Positions 34,237 to 45,250 are shown, numbered from the stretch's first letter. The stretch is DNA of 64,000 nucleotides from Adiantum capillus-veneris (GCA_014529385.2 CM043952.1:55404619-55468618), one strand, 5' to 3'. Numbers and translations: made by a program. Notes: generated from the letters alone by a model not told the origin.

Positions 34237-34760
34237 TTATGATGGACCACGATGATAGACATTGAAACTCAACTTTTTCAATACTAGTAAAGCCTTACCC
34301 GTCGATGATGACTGCGGGGTGTAAAGCCCCGAGGCTTTGGTCTCCATGGAGGTGAAGATGTTCTCCCATGCAGCCTTTATCGCCTCTAGTGCTCCAAGGG
34401 AGGTTTTATCATCGGGGCGAGTGAGTGATTTGTAAGGAGCAGCCTTAGCCTGCAACAATGAGGTCATGACGATGATGATGAAGGCAGCTGAGTAAGAAGA
34501 GGAAGAGAGAGAGACAGAACTCTCTTACAATCATCTTTTTGCGTGGGTTTGTAGAAAGTGTGTGTGAGTGTACTTACGTCGAAGTTCGCGGCAGTCTCCA
34601 ACCTGGCTCCTTGCAAGAGAGCCCTCAATGCGTCGGCGTCCATGAAGGGGTGTGTCGACACGGTTTTCTTGAGCTGCAGGAGAAGGGCCATCTGCTGCTG
34701 AGAGAACTCCTCCACGACAGCATTAGGGGCGGTGCTGGAGGCCATATTGCTGACGAGGTT
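34237..34760 (-). CDS. Unidentified plant gene, last two exons
   Basis: Exon one of the pair spans 34,578-34,760 and follows CATTTGCAG (acceptor). It reads NLVSNMASSTAPNAVVEEFS, LLLQLKKTVSTHPFMDADAL, then ARLETAANFD and a canonical donor GTAAGT. The intron is 34,450-34,577 and ends TTGTTGCAG. The last exon, 34,237-34,449, reads AKAAPYKSLTRPDDKTSLGA, WENIFTSMETKASGLYTPQS and stops. The join is phase 0 and open throughout, 131 codons in all. I do not recognise the protein. An upstream exon with GGDFDTLLNVPARHGITLVL (near 34,850-34,950) is possible but its donor is uncertain. Element F lies just upstream. Confidence 0.55.
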
Positions 34761-34985
34761 CTGCAAATGATGAAATAGGAGAGTAAGATACTATAAGCTG
34801 TAGCGTAAGCAAAAGCTTGTAATGCAGATAATCGACACCCCAGGCTTTCGCGGCCGCGATATATAGGTTTGCAGGGCAACACGAGAGTAATGCCGTGACG
34901 AGCGGGCACGTTCAGCAGAGTGTCAAAGTCCCCCCCTCCGGAGGCGAGGAGAGGAACCACGCCCTTCATTTTCTTCCCTATGCCA

Positions 34986-34988
<3 letters not shown>

Positions 34989-35032
<44 letters not shown>
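34989..35032 (+). repeat. (TC)n microsatellite
   Basis: A 44-bp TC run upstream of the unidentified gene at 34.2-34.8 kb. Arg-Glu frames over it are artefacts. Confidence 0.95.
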
Positions 35033-35034
<2 letters not shown>

Positions 35035-35225
35035 GCGGCGCACCTTGGCAAGGTGAGGCACACTTTCTCATGCGGTAAGTTCGCCGGACACATTTTTTTA
35101 AAAAAATTACTTTTGAAAAAACGAATATTTGTTCTCATCAACACACAAGAGAAAGCGTTGGAGATGTGTTGAGCTGCAGGTGCCATGCTAAGCCAGGGAA
35201 AAGAGTAGCAAGGTTGCGCAGACTT

Positions 35226-35250
35226 GGGGGGGGGGAGGGGGGGCGGGGGG
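35226..35250 (+). other. G-run cluster
   Basis: Ten G, A, seven G, C, six G. This could fold as a G-quadruplex on the plus strand or as a gene-upstream feature of the minus-strand gene; it might also be a sequencing-prone homopolymer. Confidence 0.6.
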
Positions 35251-35313
35251 ATTTTTTTAATGTTTAGGACTGCGGGTCTCTGTAGTTTGATGTGATGGCT
35301 GTAGTGGTTAGAA

Positions 35314-35453
35314 TGTGTGACTGTGGGACTGCTTAGCCTCGATCCTCCGCCCAACCTCCTTTTATAGGCCATTCCCATAGGATCCCGTCTCTTTTAACAG
35401 CTGACCCTTGGTCCCGCCGGTCCTTGACCTGTAAGGTGGCCCTTTGCCTGACA
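35314..35453 (-). repeat. 3' LTR of element F
   Basis: On the minus strand it starts TGTCAGGCAAAGGGCCACC, contains CCTATAAAAGGAGG and ends CACAGTCACACA. Confidence 0.9.
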
Positions 35454-35468
35454 TTACTTCCCTTTGGA
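35454..35468 (-). other. Polypurine tract of element F
   Basis: On the minus strand CCAAAGGGAAGTAA directly precedes the 3' LTR, the same position and nearly the same sequence as in element E. Confidence 0.75.
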
Positions 35469-36831
35469 GAAGCGTTTTCATCCTCGAAAACAAGAGTGAT
35501 GATACACGAATGATTTCCACAGTGGCATCATTCATGGATCCAGCTGTTTGCTTAATCGGAACACGATTCAGTAGAAGGTGCAATGAAACCAAGAGTAACA
35601 TCTTGATTTTTCACATTGTTGTCCATTTGCAACCATCTTGTGCTACCAATTCATATCCAATCATAGTGTGTAGACTCCAATTAGAATACACATGAGCATG
35701 CTAAAGGAGTTATCACAACAAATATGTACCCGAAAGAGTACCTCTTTTCACTTTTCATGAAAGTAACTTGCTGACATAACTCATCAGCCATGTTTAAGTC
35801 CTTGACTTGTTCTCAAATTTCATTAGTAAACAACCGCACCATAACTAGTGTTCAAGGTTGAGAACTTGACTTATACATGAAGAGACTAAACCTAGTCATA
35901 AACATGCTTTAACTTATGGTAAACAAACTCCAACTAGAACAATAAATGCTTACTAATTGAATTGATTGGTGCTAATGTATGCACTTTTCATATCCTTTAG
36001 CACAAAATTATACTTTCTAATCTGCCCATCCCATTGGATAACTGACAGTACTGAGGTGTTTTTTTCCACAATTTACAGACAGTCTTCCCAGATGACTCAT
36101 CCGTAGGTTCCTGTAAAACACCGCACATACCAATTAAAAAACCAACTTGAATGAAATAGAATACCTGATGACCAATTCAAACACACATCAAAATGCCTTG
36201 CATATCGGAGTTTTGATTCCCTTATCAAAAAATCCACCCGATGGCCATATAATGGATGTGTTCGTGGCAGCTTGGAGTCCATTTGATGGCTCATAGCCCT
36301 TGTAGTACTCCTCATGCTTATAATTGAACAATATCCCAATTAGTATCTGTCCGCCGCTGCTTTCCATAAACTTTGGAAAGCTTATTGCAATTGAACTTGA
36401 ATGGTTTCTCAAAACCATGGTAGAAACTGCAGACGTTTGATAGCAAAATGATGATGCTAATCGCTCTCTTTACTATGCATACATGAACGATGAAGTTCAT
36501 AATGTATGCTTTTGCATGGTGTATACATGCGGCTGAGAGCACCCAATCCTGTGGGAGTGGCCCCTTAGGATGGCTTTAGGGCACCCACCAAACCAAGAAA
36601 TTAAGAAATTAATGTGTAAATACTTTGGCGTTTCTACAACAGTGACTTGATGCAGGAAAGTCGTTAACCCTCGTGATTCTCATTACCGAGCTTGAACGTA
36701 GGCGAGCAAGAGACGGAATATCACCTCCTTGTCCGCACGAATTCATCAAGCCTGACCACGCTCAGAAAGACGCAAGTCTCCATCCTTTTGTGCGCAAGGA
36801 TCGCTTCCCACAGTCCGATCTCCCCCCTCAC

Positions 36832-36836
<5 letters not shown>
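35469..36836 (-). other. Internal region of element F
   Basis: Its 3' part (35,470-36,000) matches the 3' part of element E, including CATGTATAAGTCAAGTTCTC and GTTAAAGCATGTTT-type blocks. The rest shows no coding similarity. Confidence 0.7.

Positions 36837-36890
<54 letters not shown>
36837..36890 (-). repeat. (CT)n run in the leader of element F
   Basis: 54 bp, read CT on the element's sense strand. It begins about 45 nt after the primer-binding site and is preceded by a G-rich block (GGGGGGAGAGGTATGGAGG) that resembles the one in element E. Confidence 0.95.
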
Positions 36891-36894
<4 letters not shown>

Positions 36895-36933
36895 CAAGCC
36901 ATACAAGGGCCCCTTCCTCCATACCTCTCCCCC

Positions 36934-36950
36934 CTGAGCTCTGATACCAA
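36934..36950 (-). promoter_or_regulatory. Primer-binding site of element F (intact)
   Basis: The minus strand reads TTGGTATCAGAGCTCAGG-type sequence right after the LTR end, matching the 3' end of plant initiator-methionine tRNA over TGGTATCAGAGC. Confidence 0.92.
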
Positions 36951-37088
36951 TGTGAGACCCTGGGACTGCCTAGCCTCGATCCTCCACCCAGCCTCCCTTT
37001 ATAGGCCTTGCCCCTAGGATCCCATGTTCTTCAGCAACCGGGCCTTTGGCCCCGATCCTTGACCTCCAGGGTGGCCCTTGGCCTGACA
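36951..37088 (-). repeat. 5' LTR of element F
   Basis: On the minus strand it starts TGTCAGGCCAAGGGCCACC, has a TATA box (CCTATAAAGGGAGG) and ends GGTCTCACA. 138 bp. Confidence 0.92.
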
Positions 37089-37149
37089 TAGAAGAGCCCA
37101 ATTTGAGCACGGTCGGATTCAAGCTCGAGTCTATTTCCATCATGTTCAA

Positions 37150-37855
37150 ATAGTGGGAAGGATGGTGAGATACTCTTTGGAAGGAGATACTGAGATTTCG
37201 AGCCATCCTGTATATAAACAAATGAACATAATATAAGTAGAGAGAGAGAGAGAGAGAGGGAGGCGGGGGAGTATCTATTTCATTCTCTCAATTGGTCTTG
37301 CTTGGTTGGTGGGCCTTGCCAAAGTGATTTGTCGATAGTTTTAGTATTGAGATTGAAATAATTAACATGGACTGCTTATCTAGCAATCAAGTAGCGTCTC
37401 GTGCAAAGGTGCAAGGAAAAAAACATTGTTTTGTCAAGCTACAAGCCGTACACCTTGGGCAACAAGATCTCCAAACCCTAAACACTTCTTGGTCATGTGT
37501 CCTCACTCCATGCCTTCAAGCTTTCATATAAAAAAGTAGGTCCAACCAACATACGAAATAATAAATTCCTTTAAAGCTCTTAAATGAAAGACTCTTGTGC
37601 AAACTAAAATACCAAAGAAAATTCCAATTTGTTAATCCTTCAGATCAAATATCAAATGTATTCCTTACTTCCTCAACCGAGCGATCAATCACTTTAATGG
37701 TGACTTTTTGCATCTTTTTGTAACCTCTCCTTAAAAACGTAACCTTCTCCCTTGATTCACACAGAAATCAATTTTGGAGAGCTAAAGCACTTCCATAGAT
37801 GATTCCAAACCCTCAATTGACTATCATCTACGAGTGTTACCATTCGATCAGTGAG
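37150..37855 (+). repeat. Dispersed repeat R1, copy b, left part
   Basis: Matches 40,186-40,478 and 41,040-41,600 (GTGGGAAGGATGGTGAG, CTTGCTTGGTTGGTGGGCC, CAAGCTACAAGC, CCATGCCTTCAAGCTTTCAT). It is interrupted at 37,856. A (GA) run lies at 37,239-37,259. Confidence 0.85.
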
Positions 37856-38450
37856 TATGTCTCTACAATTTTTGAAGCTGCTCTCATTATGCAGAATCCA
37901 AGGAGATGCTCGTGGGAGCTAGCCTTGTGCAGAAAAAAGAGTGGTATGGCACGTGGAGGGGAGAGAAAGAGAAGCTGACTCCATGAGTCACGAGCTGCAG
38001 GGCAGAGAGACATAGGATTTTTTCCGCATTATTTTGTGGCTTGACGGGCATGGGAGTGAAGGGCAGGAAGCGTTGTGTAGCGAGGATGTTTATGGAAGGT
38101 TGTGGAGGGTAGGAAGGCCCAGAGAGGGCGCTTGAGCTCACGAGCTTGGGAGTCTGGAGAGCATGCGTGTGCATGAAGTGGGAACTCTCTCTCTCTCTAT
38201 CAGTGCGGCCAGAGAGAGTCTTCTCTCGCTGTCTCTCTCAAGTAACCCTATCATGATGCGTACACGATGAGGACATCCTTGTTCTGTGTGTCCGATGCCA
38301 GATCAGCTAGGACACACCGGTGCAAGTAAGGGTGGTGAGGACACCGAGGACGCGAATGAGACTGGGGGGTTGCAGGTCATAGTTCTGCCGGCCATGGGAT
38401 TAACACATCCTCATGGTCGCAAATGAGGCAGAGTCGAACTCAAGGCCATG

Positions 38451-38520
<70 letters not shown>

Positions 38521-39027
38521 ACAAATTACTTACTGCATGGTTGATGTTTGTGAGCTCTCAAGCAAGCTCCCTGTCTTCGTATGGAAGCTCAAGCAGCCTC
38601 TGTGCGAGCTACTTGGGAGCTTGTGCAGAGATTGTAGACACAGCCTTAATTTAGTGAAGGGGATGCAAAGCGTCGGCAAGTAATGTGAAGGCATCCTGTA
38701 GATGAGCGACGATGACCACGACAAGGCAAGCCTGACCAGGTGGATGCAGATGTGCTTGGTGATGGCGGACAAGTAGCAAGGGGAGGGAATTGTTAATCTG
38801 GAGGCGATGCGTTAGATCAGTGTCTGCAAGAGGGACGCGAGGGGATGCTGTGTAGCAAGGAGAGGAAGGGGGGGACGCAACTCATGAATATGGGCATGTG
38901 TGGTGCAGGCGCAAGAGAAGAAGAGAGGACACACGCAAGAACTGGGGCGAAGGCAGATCTGTTAGTTTGACAATACTGGGAGAAAGAATCTTTGCTTCTA
39001 ATTAATTAATAGGTTGTGGAATGGACC
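37856..39027. mobile_element. 1.17-kb insertion in R1 copy b, type unknown
   Basis: R1 similarity stops at CAGTGAG (37,849-37,855) and resumes at CAGTGAG (39,028-39,034), so the 7-bp direct repeat may be a target duplication. The insert contains a (CT) run and otherwise unique sequence, with no reading frame I recognise and no obvious terminal inverted repeats. Confidence 0.55.
38452..38517 (+). repeat. (CT)n microsatellite
   Basis: 66 bp of pure CT inside the 1.17-kb insertion. Confidence 0.97.
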
Positions 39028-39310
39028 CAGTGAGTAAGATTTTCCAAGCGAGTTATAAAAATCAAGCGAGACTTTCACAGCTCGACACACACAACAAGCA
39101 TTGTATAATTGCCATTCCGGGCCTCCATTATAGTGAAAGTATCAGTGTGCTATTACCTCTAGGAATTTATGTGCACATCCCAAATTAGGGGCAAAAATTC
39201 CGCCTCAATAGCATGATAGAATGGCCTCAACAACATGCGGCAATCCAAACTTACGACCACATCATGGATAATGTCTTCTAATTTCACATTATTAGGCGTT
39301 CAATCATATG
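39028..39310 (+). repeat. Dispersed repeat R1, copy b, right part
   Basis: Continues R1 with GTAAGATTTTCCAAGCGAG, GGAATTTATGTGCACATCCC and TCACATTATTAGGCGTTCAA, matching 28.14-28.38 kb. Confidence 0.85.
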
Positions 39311-39633
39311 TTGAGAGTCGCTTTTCAAATTTTGGTCCACCTCTCTCTTGGTAAGCACTTGACGACAAGGTGTCAAGTGGCTTCGCGGATGAACGCCCAC
39401 TTGAAGACTCAAAGCTTGGAGGGAAATGTCTTACGAGAGCTTGTCGTGGGACGGATGGTCAAGAGGATACATTATGGTCAAGCATTGGCATTGGCGGAGT
39501 CAAGATCATCTTCTTTTTCCATGATTTTGTTCCTATGGATATCCACTTTTGATTTATTTAAGCAATATAATATCTATTTTGAAAATAGGGTGGCCAATAA
39601 TGAAACCAAAGTCAACAAAGGAGGATGGAGAGG

Positions 39634-39674
<41 letters not shown>

Positions 39675-39754
39675 ACCAACAAAAAAAGCTCTATTATCTC
39701 TTCTATACACACAAAGACACACACTCACACATATACTCTTCACTTTCATTGTAT

Positions 39755-39813
<59 letters not shown>

Positions 39814-39829
39814 CAAAGCGCATTAAAAA
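39311..39829. other. Spacer with two CT runs and a TG run
   Basis: Runs of CT lie at 39,636-39,670 and 39,758-39,797 and TG at 39,798-39,812. A plus frame over 39,308-39,650 (LEGNVLRELVVGRMVKRIHY) is open but not recognised and ends in microsatellite. Confidence 0.5.
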
Positions 39830-40277
39830 ATCAAGCAAGACTTTCACTTTAAACCAAGCATTGAACAACCGCCATTCGGATCGTCGTTATAGTGAAAGTA
39901 TCAATGTGCTATTATCTCTAGGAATTTATGCGCACATCCCAAATTAGTGCAAAAATTCCGTGTCAATAGTTGGATGGAATGGCCTCAACGACATGTAACA
40001 ATCCAAACTTAGGTCCACATCGTGGATAATGTTCTCCGCTTTTACATTATTAGGCACTCAATCATATGCGTAGATATAAAGGATGGCATTGGTAAACGGA
40101 AGCTTCCAATACAGAAATAAACATAGTCATATTGCTTAATTTAAGTTTCACGATGGATTGGACACATTTATCAAGGAACAATATGGTGGGAAGGATGGTG
40201 AGGTACTCCTTGAAAGGAGATACTGAGATTCCAAGCCATCATGTATATAAACAAATGAATATAATAAAAGTAGAGCA

Positions 40278-40309
<32 letters not shown>

Positions 40310-40478
40310 GGAGAGAGGGGAAGTATCTATTACATTCTCTCAAATTGGTCTTGCTTGGTTGGTGGGCCTTGCCAAAGAGATTTGTCGATAGTTTTAGTAT
40401 TGAGGTTGAAATAATTAGCATGGATTGATTACCTAGTAGTCAAGTAGTGTCACGTGCAACGATGCAAGGAAAACAAGT
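39830..40478 (+). repeat. Dispersed repeat R1, copies c and d (start)
   Basis: 39,830-40,180 matches the right part of R1 and 40,186-40,478 the left part of the next copy, so two R1 units stand head to tail here. A (GATA)/(GA) run lies at 40,280-40,320. Confidence 0.8.
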
Positions 40479-41039
40479 GTAAGAGTCACGACGGCTTTCA
40501 AAAACAATAAGAAAGTGATAAAATTGTTAGATTGAATTAAATTGGTGTCAGTGTTTGGGAAGGATTGCCTCAGCTTAGTTTTGAGCCGATTGAAAATTGA
40601 GACTAGCTAGCTGTAAACCATGGTAAACGAAAGAAAAACCCATAAAATATGTGAGACAATCGTTCAAAAATTTTACAAATCTCAAAATTACTCGATCAAC
40701 AGTCGCTTAATGAAAGAGACTTTCTCGAACGTTAGCGGCCGCTAAAATCAAGCTATAAAATGCAAGAAATGTAGAACGTATTAGAATTATGCAAGGTGAA
40801 GCTTCACTTTAGCATTCTACAACAATAGAATGCAAATAAAAAAAACATATATGTATGTGTGTAAAATTTGCTAAAGTTATGTATGCAAGGTGAAACTTCA
40901 CTTTAGCATTGTAAAACAATAGAATGCAAGAAAAGCAAATACATGTTAAAATGTAAAATAAAAGGTTAGTTTCATCGTGCATTGAAAACAATGAAAATCT
41001 CCCACACTAGCTAAGGGTTTCTTTTTAGAAAGCCAAAAA
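40479..41039. mobile_element. Insertion of about 560 bp in R1 copy d
   Basis: R1 is continuous at this point in copy b (37.43 kb), so this stretch is extra. It contains two near-copies of a block with AGGTGAA(G/A)CTTCACTTTAGC about 97 bp apart and a TTAGCGGCCGCTAA palindrome near 40,733. Ends and type are unclear. Confidence 0.5.
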
Positions 41040-41760
41040 CTCTATTTTGTCAAGCTACAAGCAGTACACCTTGGGCAACAAGATCTCCAAAACCCTAAAC
41101 ACTTCTCGGTCATGTGCAATGTTCGGGAAAAATTATTTTCACAAACATTCAAAAATCCCTCCAAGACAAATCCGAATCAGAAATTTTACAATATTAACCG
41201 GTATTTTTGTAAAATTACCCTATTTTCCATGTATTTTAAGCGAATTTTTCTCCTTCTTGCCCTCCCCTCAACCGGCTACTTTGATTTTGCAACCAGCTCA
41301 AGGCTAAGCAGAGGCACACTTTTTCCGAACACTAGTCATGTGTCCTCACTCCATGCCTTCAAGCTTTCATATAAAAAAGTAGGTCCAACCAACATACAAA
41401 ATAATAAACATACAAAATAATAAAATCCTTTAAAGCTCTTAAACGAAAAGTCTCTTGTGAAAACTAAAACACCAAAGAAAATTTTAGCTTGTTAATCCTT
41501 CAGATCGGATACAGATGTATTCCTGAATTCCTTAATACAATATAACAAGTCAACCGAGCGATCAATCACTTTGATGGGGTGACTTTTTGCAACCTCTCTT
41601 CAACGACATGCAACAATCCAAACTTAGGCCCACATCGTGGATAATATCCTCTGGCATGATGGAATGGCTTCACTATACAAAAAATAAACATAGTCGTATT
41701 GCTTATTTAAAGTCTCACGATGGATTGGACACATTTACAAGGAAAAGGTAATTGTCATTT
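41040..41760 (+). repeat. Dispersed repeat R1, copy d, remainder
   Basis: Matches copies a and b; interrupted by the hAT-type MITE at 41,117-41,334. The last part (41,595-41,760) is rearranged relative to copy c. Confidence 0.8.
41117..41334. mobile_element. hAT-type MITE (218 bp) with 8-bp target duplication
   Basis: The left end is CAATGTTCGGGAAAAA; the right end inverted is TAGTGTTCGGAAAAA. The flanks GTCATGTG at 41,109-41,116 and 41,335-41,342 are identical 8-mers. R1 copy b gives the empty site (TTGGTCATGTGTCC). An 8-bp duplication and CA(A/G)TG-type ends are the hallmarks of hAT elements. Confidence 0.9.
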
Positions 41761-43749
41761 TGAACAATAGCATGCAGCGTCCACAAATTCTTGTATTACC
41801 CATATGATCAACTGATGTGTGAGAATTTTGACGAGAAGTTTATATGCGCATAAATATGGAGAAGCGGTGTGGTTGTAGTTGGCAAGGGTAATAGGAGGTT
41901 TTGGTGTGAGGATCGTGTGAGGTTGGTAGTTGAAGGAGCCGACATGCAAGGACTTGCAAAAAATGATCCGACATGGTGGATTGTTACATGAATGGGCCAT
42001 TGAGTATAGTGCCAGGCTGCAATTTTGACGTGCACTTTCTCAACTACCCAATGCTAAAGTTGGTTCTGAGTCACTCCTACACCTATTGGATAGCCCAAAT
42101 TTTTGAATATGTGCCCTTCACGATATCTTTCCCCGACCAAATGAGTGCATCAAAGTCCCTTGCTGATATATCTATCACGGCTAATTTTGTCAAGTTAAGA
42201 GGAAGGCCAGCAGTAGAACCAAACAAATCTAATGTTTTAGTACATCTCAGAATATTGACATTGTTAGCTTTCAAAAAAAGAAAGGTACCACCTGCAAAAG
42301 CCTTTTCTTGCAATATGCTTAGACCTAGCTGCAGTGTTTGCAAAAAACCAAAAGAAGACAAAGCATCCAAGTATGCATAAAAAGGGTGGGTAGCAACTGC
42401 AAAGAAAAGAGGACTAACACCCCCGCCTCACTGATCTAGCAATATGAATTTTTTCAGATAGGCTTCCATTGATGACCACTTTCGAGAAGGCCCCGTTGCC
42501 TAACAGGTTAATGAATCCACTAACTCTAGGCCCAAATCCCATTTTCCTAAGAGTGCTGGTCACAAAGTCCCACTGTACTGTGTCAAATGCTTTGGAAAAA
42601 TCTATCTGGAACATTACCATATCTAATGTAGAGCTGATAGCATGTTCAATTCCCAATTGGACAGTCAAGATATTGTTATAGATAGATCTACCACCTATAA
42701 CGCCGCGACCCTAATAGCAATAACCTTAGCCAACAATTTGTACAATATTCCCATCATGGTGATGGGCCTCCAATCTGTTAAGGTCTTGGGAAAAAATGAT
42801 TTAGGGATCAATTTGATAATGCCTTGCTTCAAAGCAAGATCCATGCATTGATATAACAAAATAGCATTGAGCAATGAGCATACCATTTTGTAAAGAGGGT
42901 GCAAGAATGAAACCATAAGCTCTTTAGAAAGACCACATATGTCTGGAAATTTCTCATTTGGCAGTTTCTTTAATGCATATCAGTCTCATTGAGTGGCTGC
43001 TCCAATGTCAATGCAGTTGACTCCTCAATGCATGGATCCACCACTTCTAGCAAAGTTTGAACTGCAGTAGCCCTTGTTTGTGATACATCAAGCCCAGCAT
43101 TCAAGAGATCATCATAGTATTTTGTTGTCACTGCTAGAAAGTCAGAGCCCTTAGACAGTGGAGGCCCATCCTCATGATGCAACATTTTCTTGAAACCTCT
43201 GCCTTTTTTTTAATGCTTTAATTTTTTGTAAAAGGCTTTGGATACATCCTTACCATCAGTAATCACCCATTGTCTACATAAGTACTTCTGTTTGCTGGTT
43301 TGAGCTAGCTCCCATTCCAAAATGATCTCTCTGGCTTGAGCCAATTGTTGAAGTTCAGCTTGACAAAGTACAACCGATTTGCTACCAGCTTTTAACACTA
43401 AGTGTCTGGCAGTAGTCTTAGCTTGAATCAACTGATCAGTACCTTGCTTAGCCACAAACTTCTCCAGTTCCCTAACACATTGATGCATACGAGATATAAT
43501 AGATAACCTGACAGACAAAGGGTTGTCAAATTTAGCAGTAGCATCATTTATGACATCCATAACCTGTTGTTTGAAGACCTTATGAGTGAGCAAAGAATTA
43601 TTAATCATGAGTGGTTTTGAGTGTCCAAGTGCATGCATACTATTCCAAATCAAAATTGAACAAGTGTAGGAAAAGAGGGAACTGATCTGAAAGAGCAGTG
43701 GAAAGGTCCACCTGCATTTTTTTGAGTTAGGCAACAAATCTGAACCCAC
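41755..43749 (-). pseudogene. LINE-2 reverse transcriptase and flanks
   Basis: The right part reads WELAQTSKQKYLCRQWVITD and DVSKAFYKKLKH, the lead into RT. It continues with KLIPKSFFPKTLTDWRPITM, FQIDFSKAFDTVQWDFVTST with RKMGFGPRV, RSVRRGCPLSPLFFAVATHP, then AFAGGTFLFLKA where plant LINEs have FADDTFLFLKA. Both catalytic aspartates are Gly (42,287-42,298). After RT, YLGYPIGV-like and FNYQPHT-like pieces continue. Several frame breaks. Confidence 0.88.
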
Positions 43750-44370
43750 AAAGTAGAGTCCGTCTAACCTAGACTAAGACCCTTGATGAGAGAGTGAATG
43801 AAAAGTAAAACCAGGTGAGGGTCAAGTAGCAGCAGTCCAAGCATCAATTAGAGAGGCTGAACTTTGAAGTAGGTCCCAAGTATTACTTTCTACAACAAAC
43901 ATAACAGTGGAAACTGAAGTAGAATGGTCAGCATGTTGCAACATGTTGAAGTCCCCCCTAAAATCCCTTGGTTCCATTAGAGTTTAGCTAGATAGCCCCA
44001 AATAGGTATCTTTTGTGAAGTATCATTAGGAGGATATACATTTGCAATTTGCAGGGGCCCCAAGTCAGTAGTAACCTTAATAATGGAGCATCTACTTGGG
44101 TTAATATCAAGAATCCATGGAGGATGCATGGAGTTTCTGGCATAGGTTAAAGTACCAAAATAGCTACCCTATTTTTCTTCAGAGAACAGTGTGTATACCT
44201 TAAAATTCATAGTGAGACCTGCTTGAGCATGCAGTTTATGCTCTTGAACAAAGCAAATATCAAGATCAATTTGCAGAAGCCAATTTTGAAAAGCTAGTCC
44301 TAAGCCTTGACAGGTGGCTCAATCCCTTTGCATTGAAGGATGCTATCTTCATTTAAAATGTAGGAGAATT
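43750..44370 (-). pseudogene. LINE-2 endonuclease
   Basis: Begins MKIASFNAKGLSHLSRL near 44,350 (the WN/FN-x-x-GL start of plant LINE endonucleases), with traces of QEHKLH and DFNML blocks in shifted frames. Heavily broken. Confidence 0.75.
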
Positions 44371-44644
44371 CATAAAAACTTGAGTCTCCTTATCACTAGT
44401 TCCATCTGTCATATGCACCTCTATATTAACGTGGGATGTCCCTAGCTGGGGGACAACATTTTTTACAACTAAGTGTTGGAGTATCATGGAATCAATGGCA
44501 GTTAGGGTGTCAGGTGAAGGGTTGTGCTATAGGACATCAAAAACATTTGGAGAGGCATAGATAGTGATGCCTCGACGATTTCTAAAGGTCCTTTTAGAGA
44601 GCTGATACCCCTCTGTCCATTGCCCTTTTACCTTTTTTAGATTG

Positions 44645-45250
44645 TTAAGCATTCTTGGAAGTGGAGGGTATTGAATTTCTGTTAGGGCAGTTGATGGTAG
44701 GGGAGAACAAAACTTTACCAAGTGAAGTAACTAACTCTTTAATGCATGGCCATAAAAAGGTAGGTAAATCAATAAAATCAACCCAGATAGGACAGTTAGA
44801 TAGCAGCTCCTCTTTGATTTGTTTGACAGGTTGCCATGGAAAAACATGGACAACCTGCCCACAAAGAATGATAGTAGAGGAATTTTGAAATGCCCTTTGA
44901 TCTTCAACAATAAAAAACAAAACTTCATATAGCCTTGCGCCATTGTAAAACACTTTATCTACCATAGCCTTTTTGAAGCCTTGGTCTAGGAAACCGGAAA
45001 TTTCATTCAGAGAAGGCAGCTTGCCAGTAAAATATAGCACAATAGCACCTGATTTGAAGGCAGACACTTGTGACACTACAGTTCCAGCAGGAATGGTGAC
45101 TTTGTGTGCTCCCTTGACCAGAGGGTTAGAGGTTAAAGCTTCAGTAAGACATTTGGTAAGATCACCCACAAGCAAGACATCGCTATAAGACACCACACAC
45201 GATAGTGAAGCTTCACGAGGATTGAGGCAAAACACTGTGGGGAGAGACAT
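44645..45250 (-). CDS. LINE-2 ORF1 with DUF4283 domain
   Basis: An open frame of 201 codons starting MSLPTVFCLN at 45,250. It carries GAIVLYFTGKLPSLNEISGF, YEVLFFIVEDQRAFQNSSTI, HVFPWQPVKQIKEE and CPIWVDFIDLPTFLW, which is the DUF4283 pattern common in plant LINE ORF1 proteins. These are thought to bind element RNA. The frame is intact over the domain; the usual zinc knuckle is not seen after it. Product probably not made, as ORF2 is dead. Confidence 0.75.
   Translation of the reverse strand: MSLPTVFCLNPREASLSCVVSYSDVLLVGDLTKCLTEALTSNPLVKGAHKVTIPAGTVVSQVSAFKSGAIVLYFTGKLPSLNEISGFLDQGFKKAMVDKVFYNGARLYEVLFFIVEDQRAFQNSSTIILCGQVVHVFPWQPVKQIKEELLSNCPIWVDFIDLPTFLWPCIKELVTSLGKVLFSPTINCPNRNSIPSTSKNA

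Larger units (their letters stand above)
35314..37088 (-). mobile_element. Short-LTR retrotransposon F (1.78 kb, structurally complete)
   Basis: Bounded by LTRs of 140 bp (35,314-35,453) and 138 bp (36,951-37,088), each TG...CA on the minus strand, with perfect 5-bp target duplications TAGAA at 35,309-35,313 and 37,089-37,093. It has an intact primer-binding site, a polypurine tract and a CT run in its leader. The internal 1.5 kb has no retroelement protein genes. Short LTRs and small size resemble TRIM elements. It shares LTR ends, leader layout and 3' internal sequence with element E. It depends on proteins made elsewhere. Confidence 0.92.
41750..45250 (-). mobile_element. LINE-2 (plant L1-type), dead, with ORF1 and ORF2 traces
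   Basis: From right to left: ORF1 with a DUF4283 domain, endonuclease, reverse transcriptase and part of the C-terminal region. This is a different lineage from LINE-1. Stops occur in every domain after ORF1. The 3' end at about 41,750 lacks a poly(A) tract, so it is probably truncated. Confidence 0.9.

Noticed and set aside
40726-40745. TTAGCGGCCGCTAA palindrome as a terminal inverted repeat
   Set aside because: A single 14-bp palindrome around a common 8-mer, with no partner at the insertion edges.
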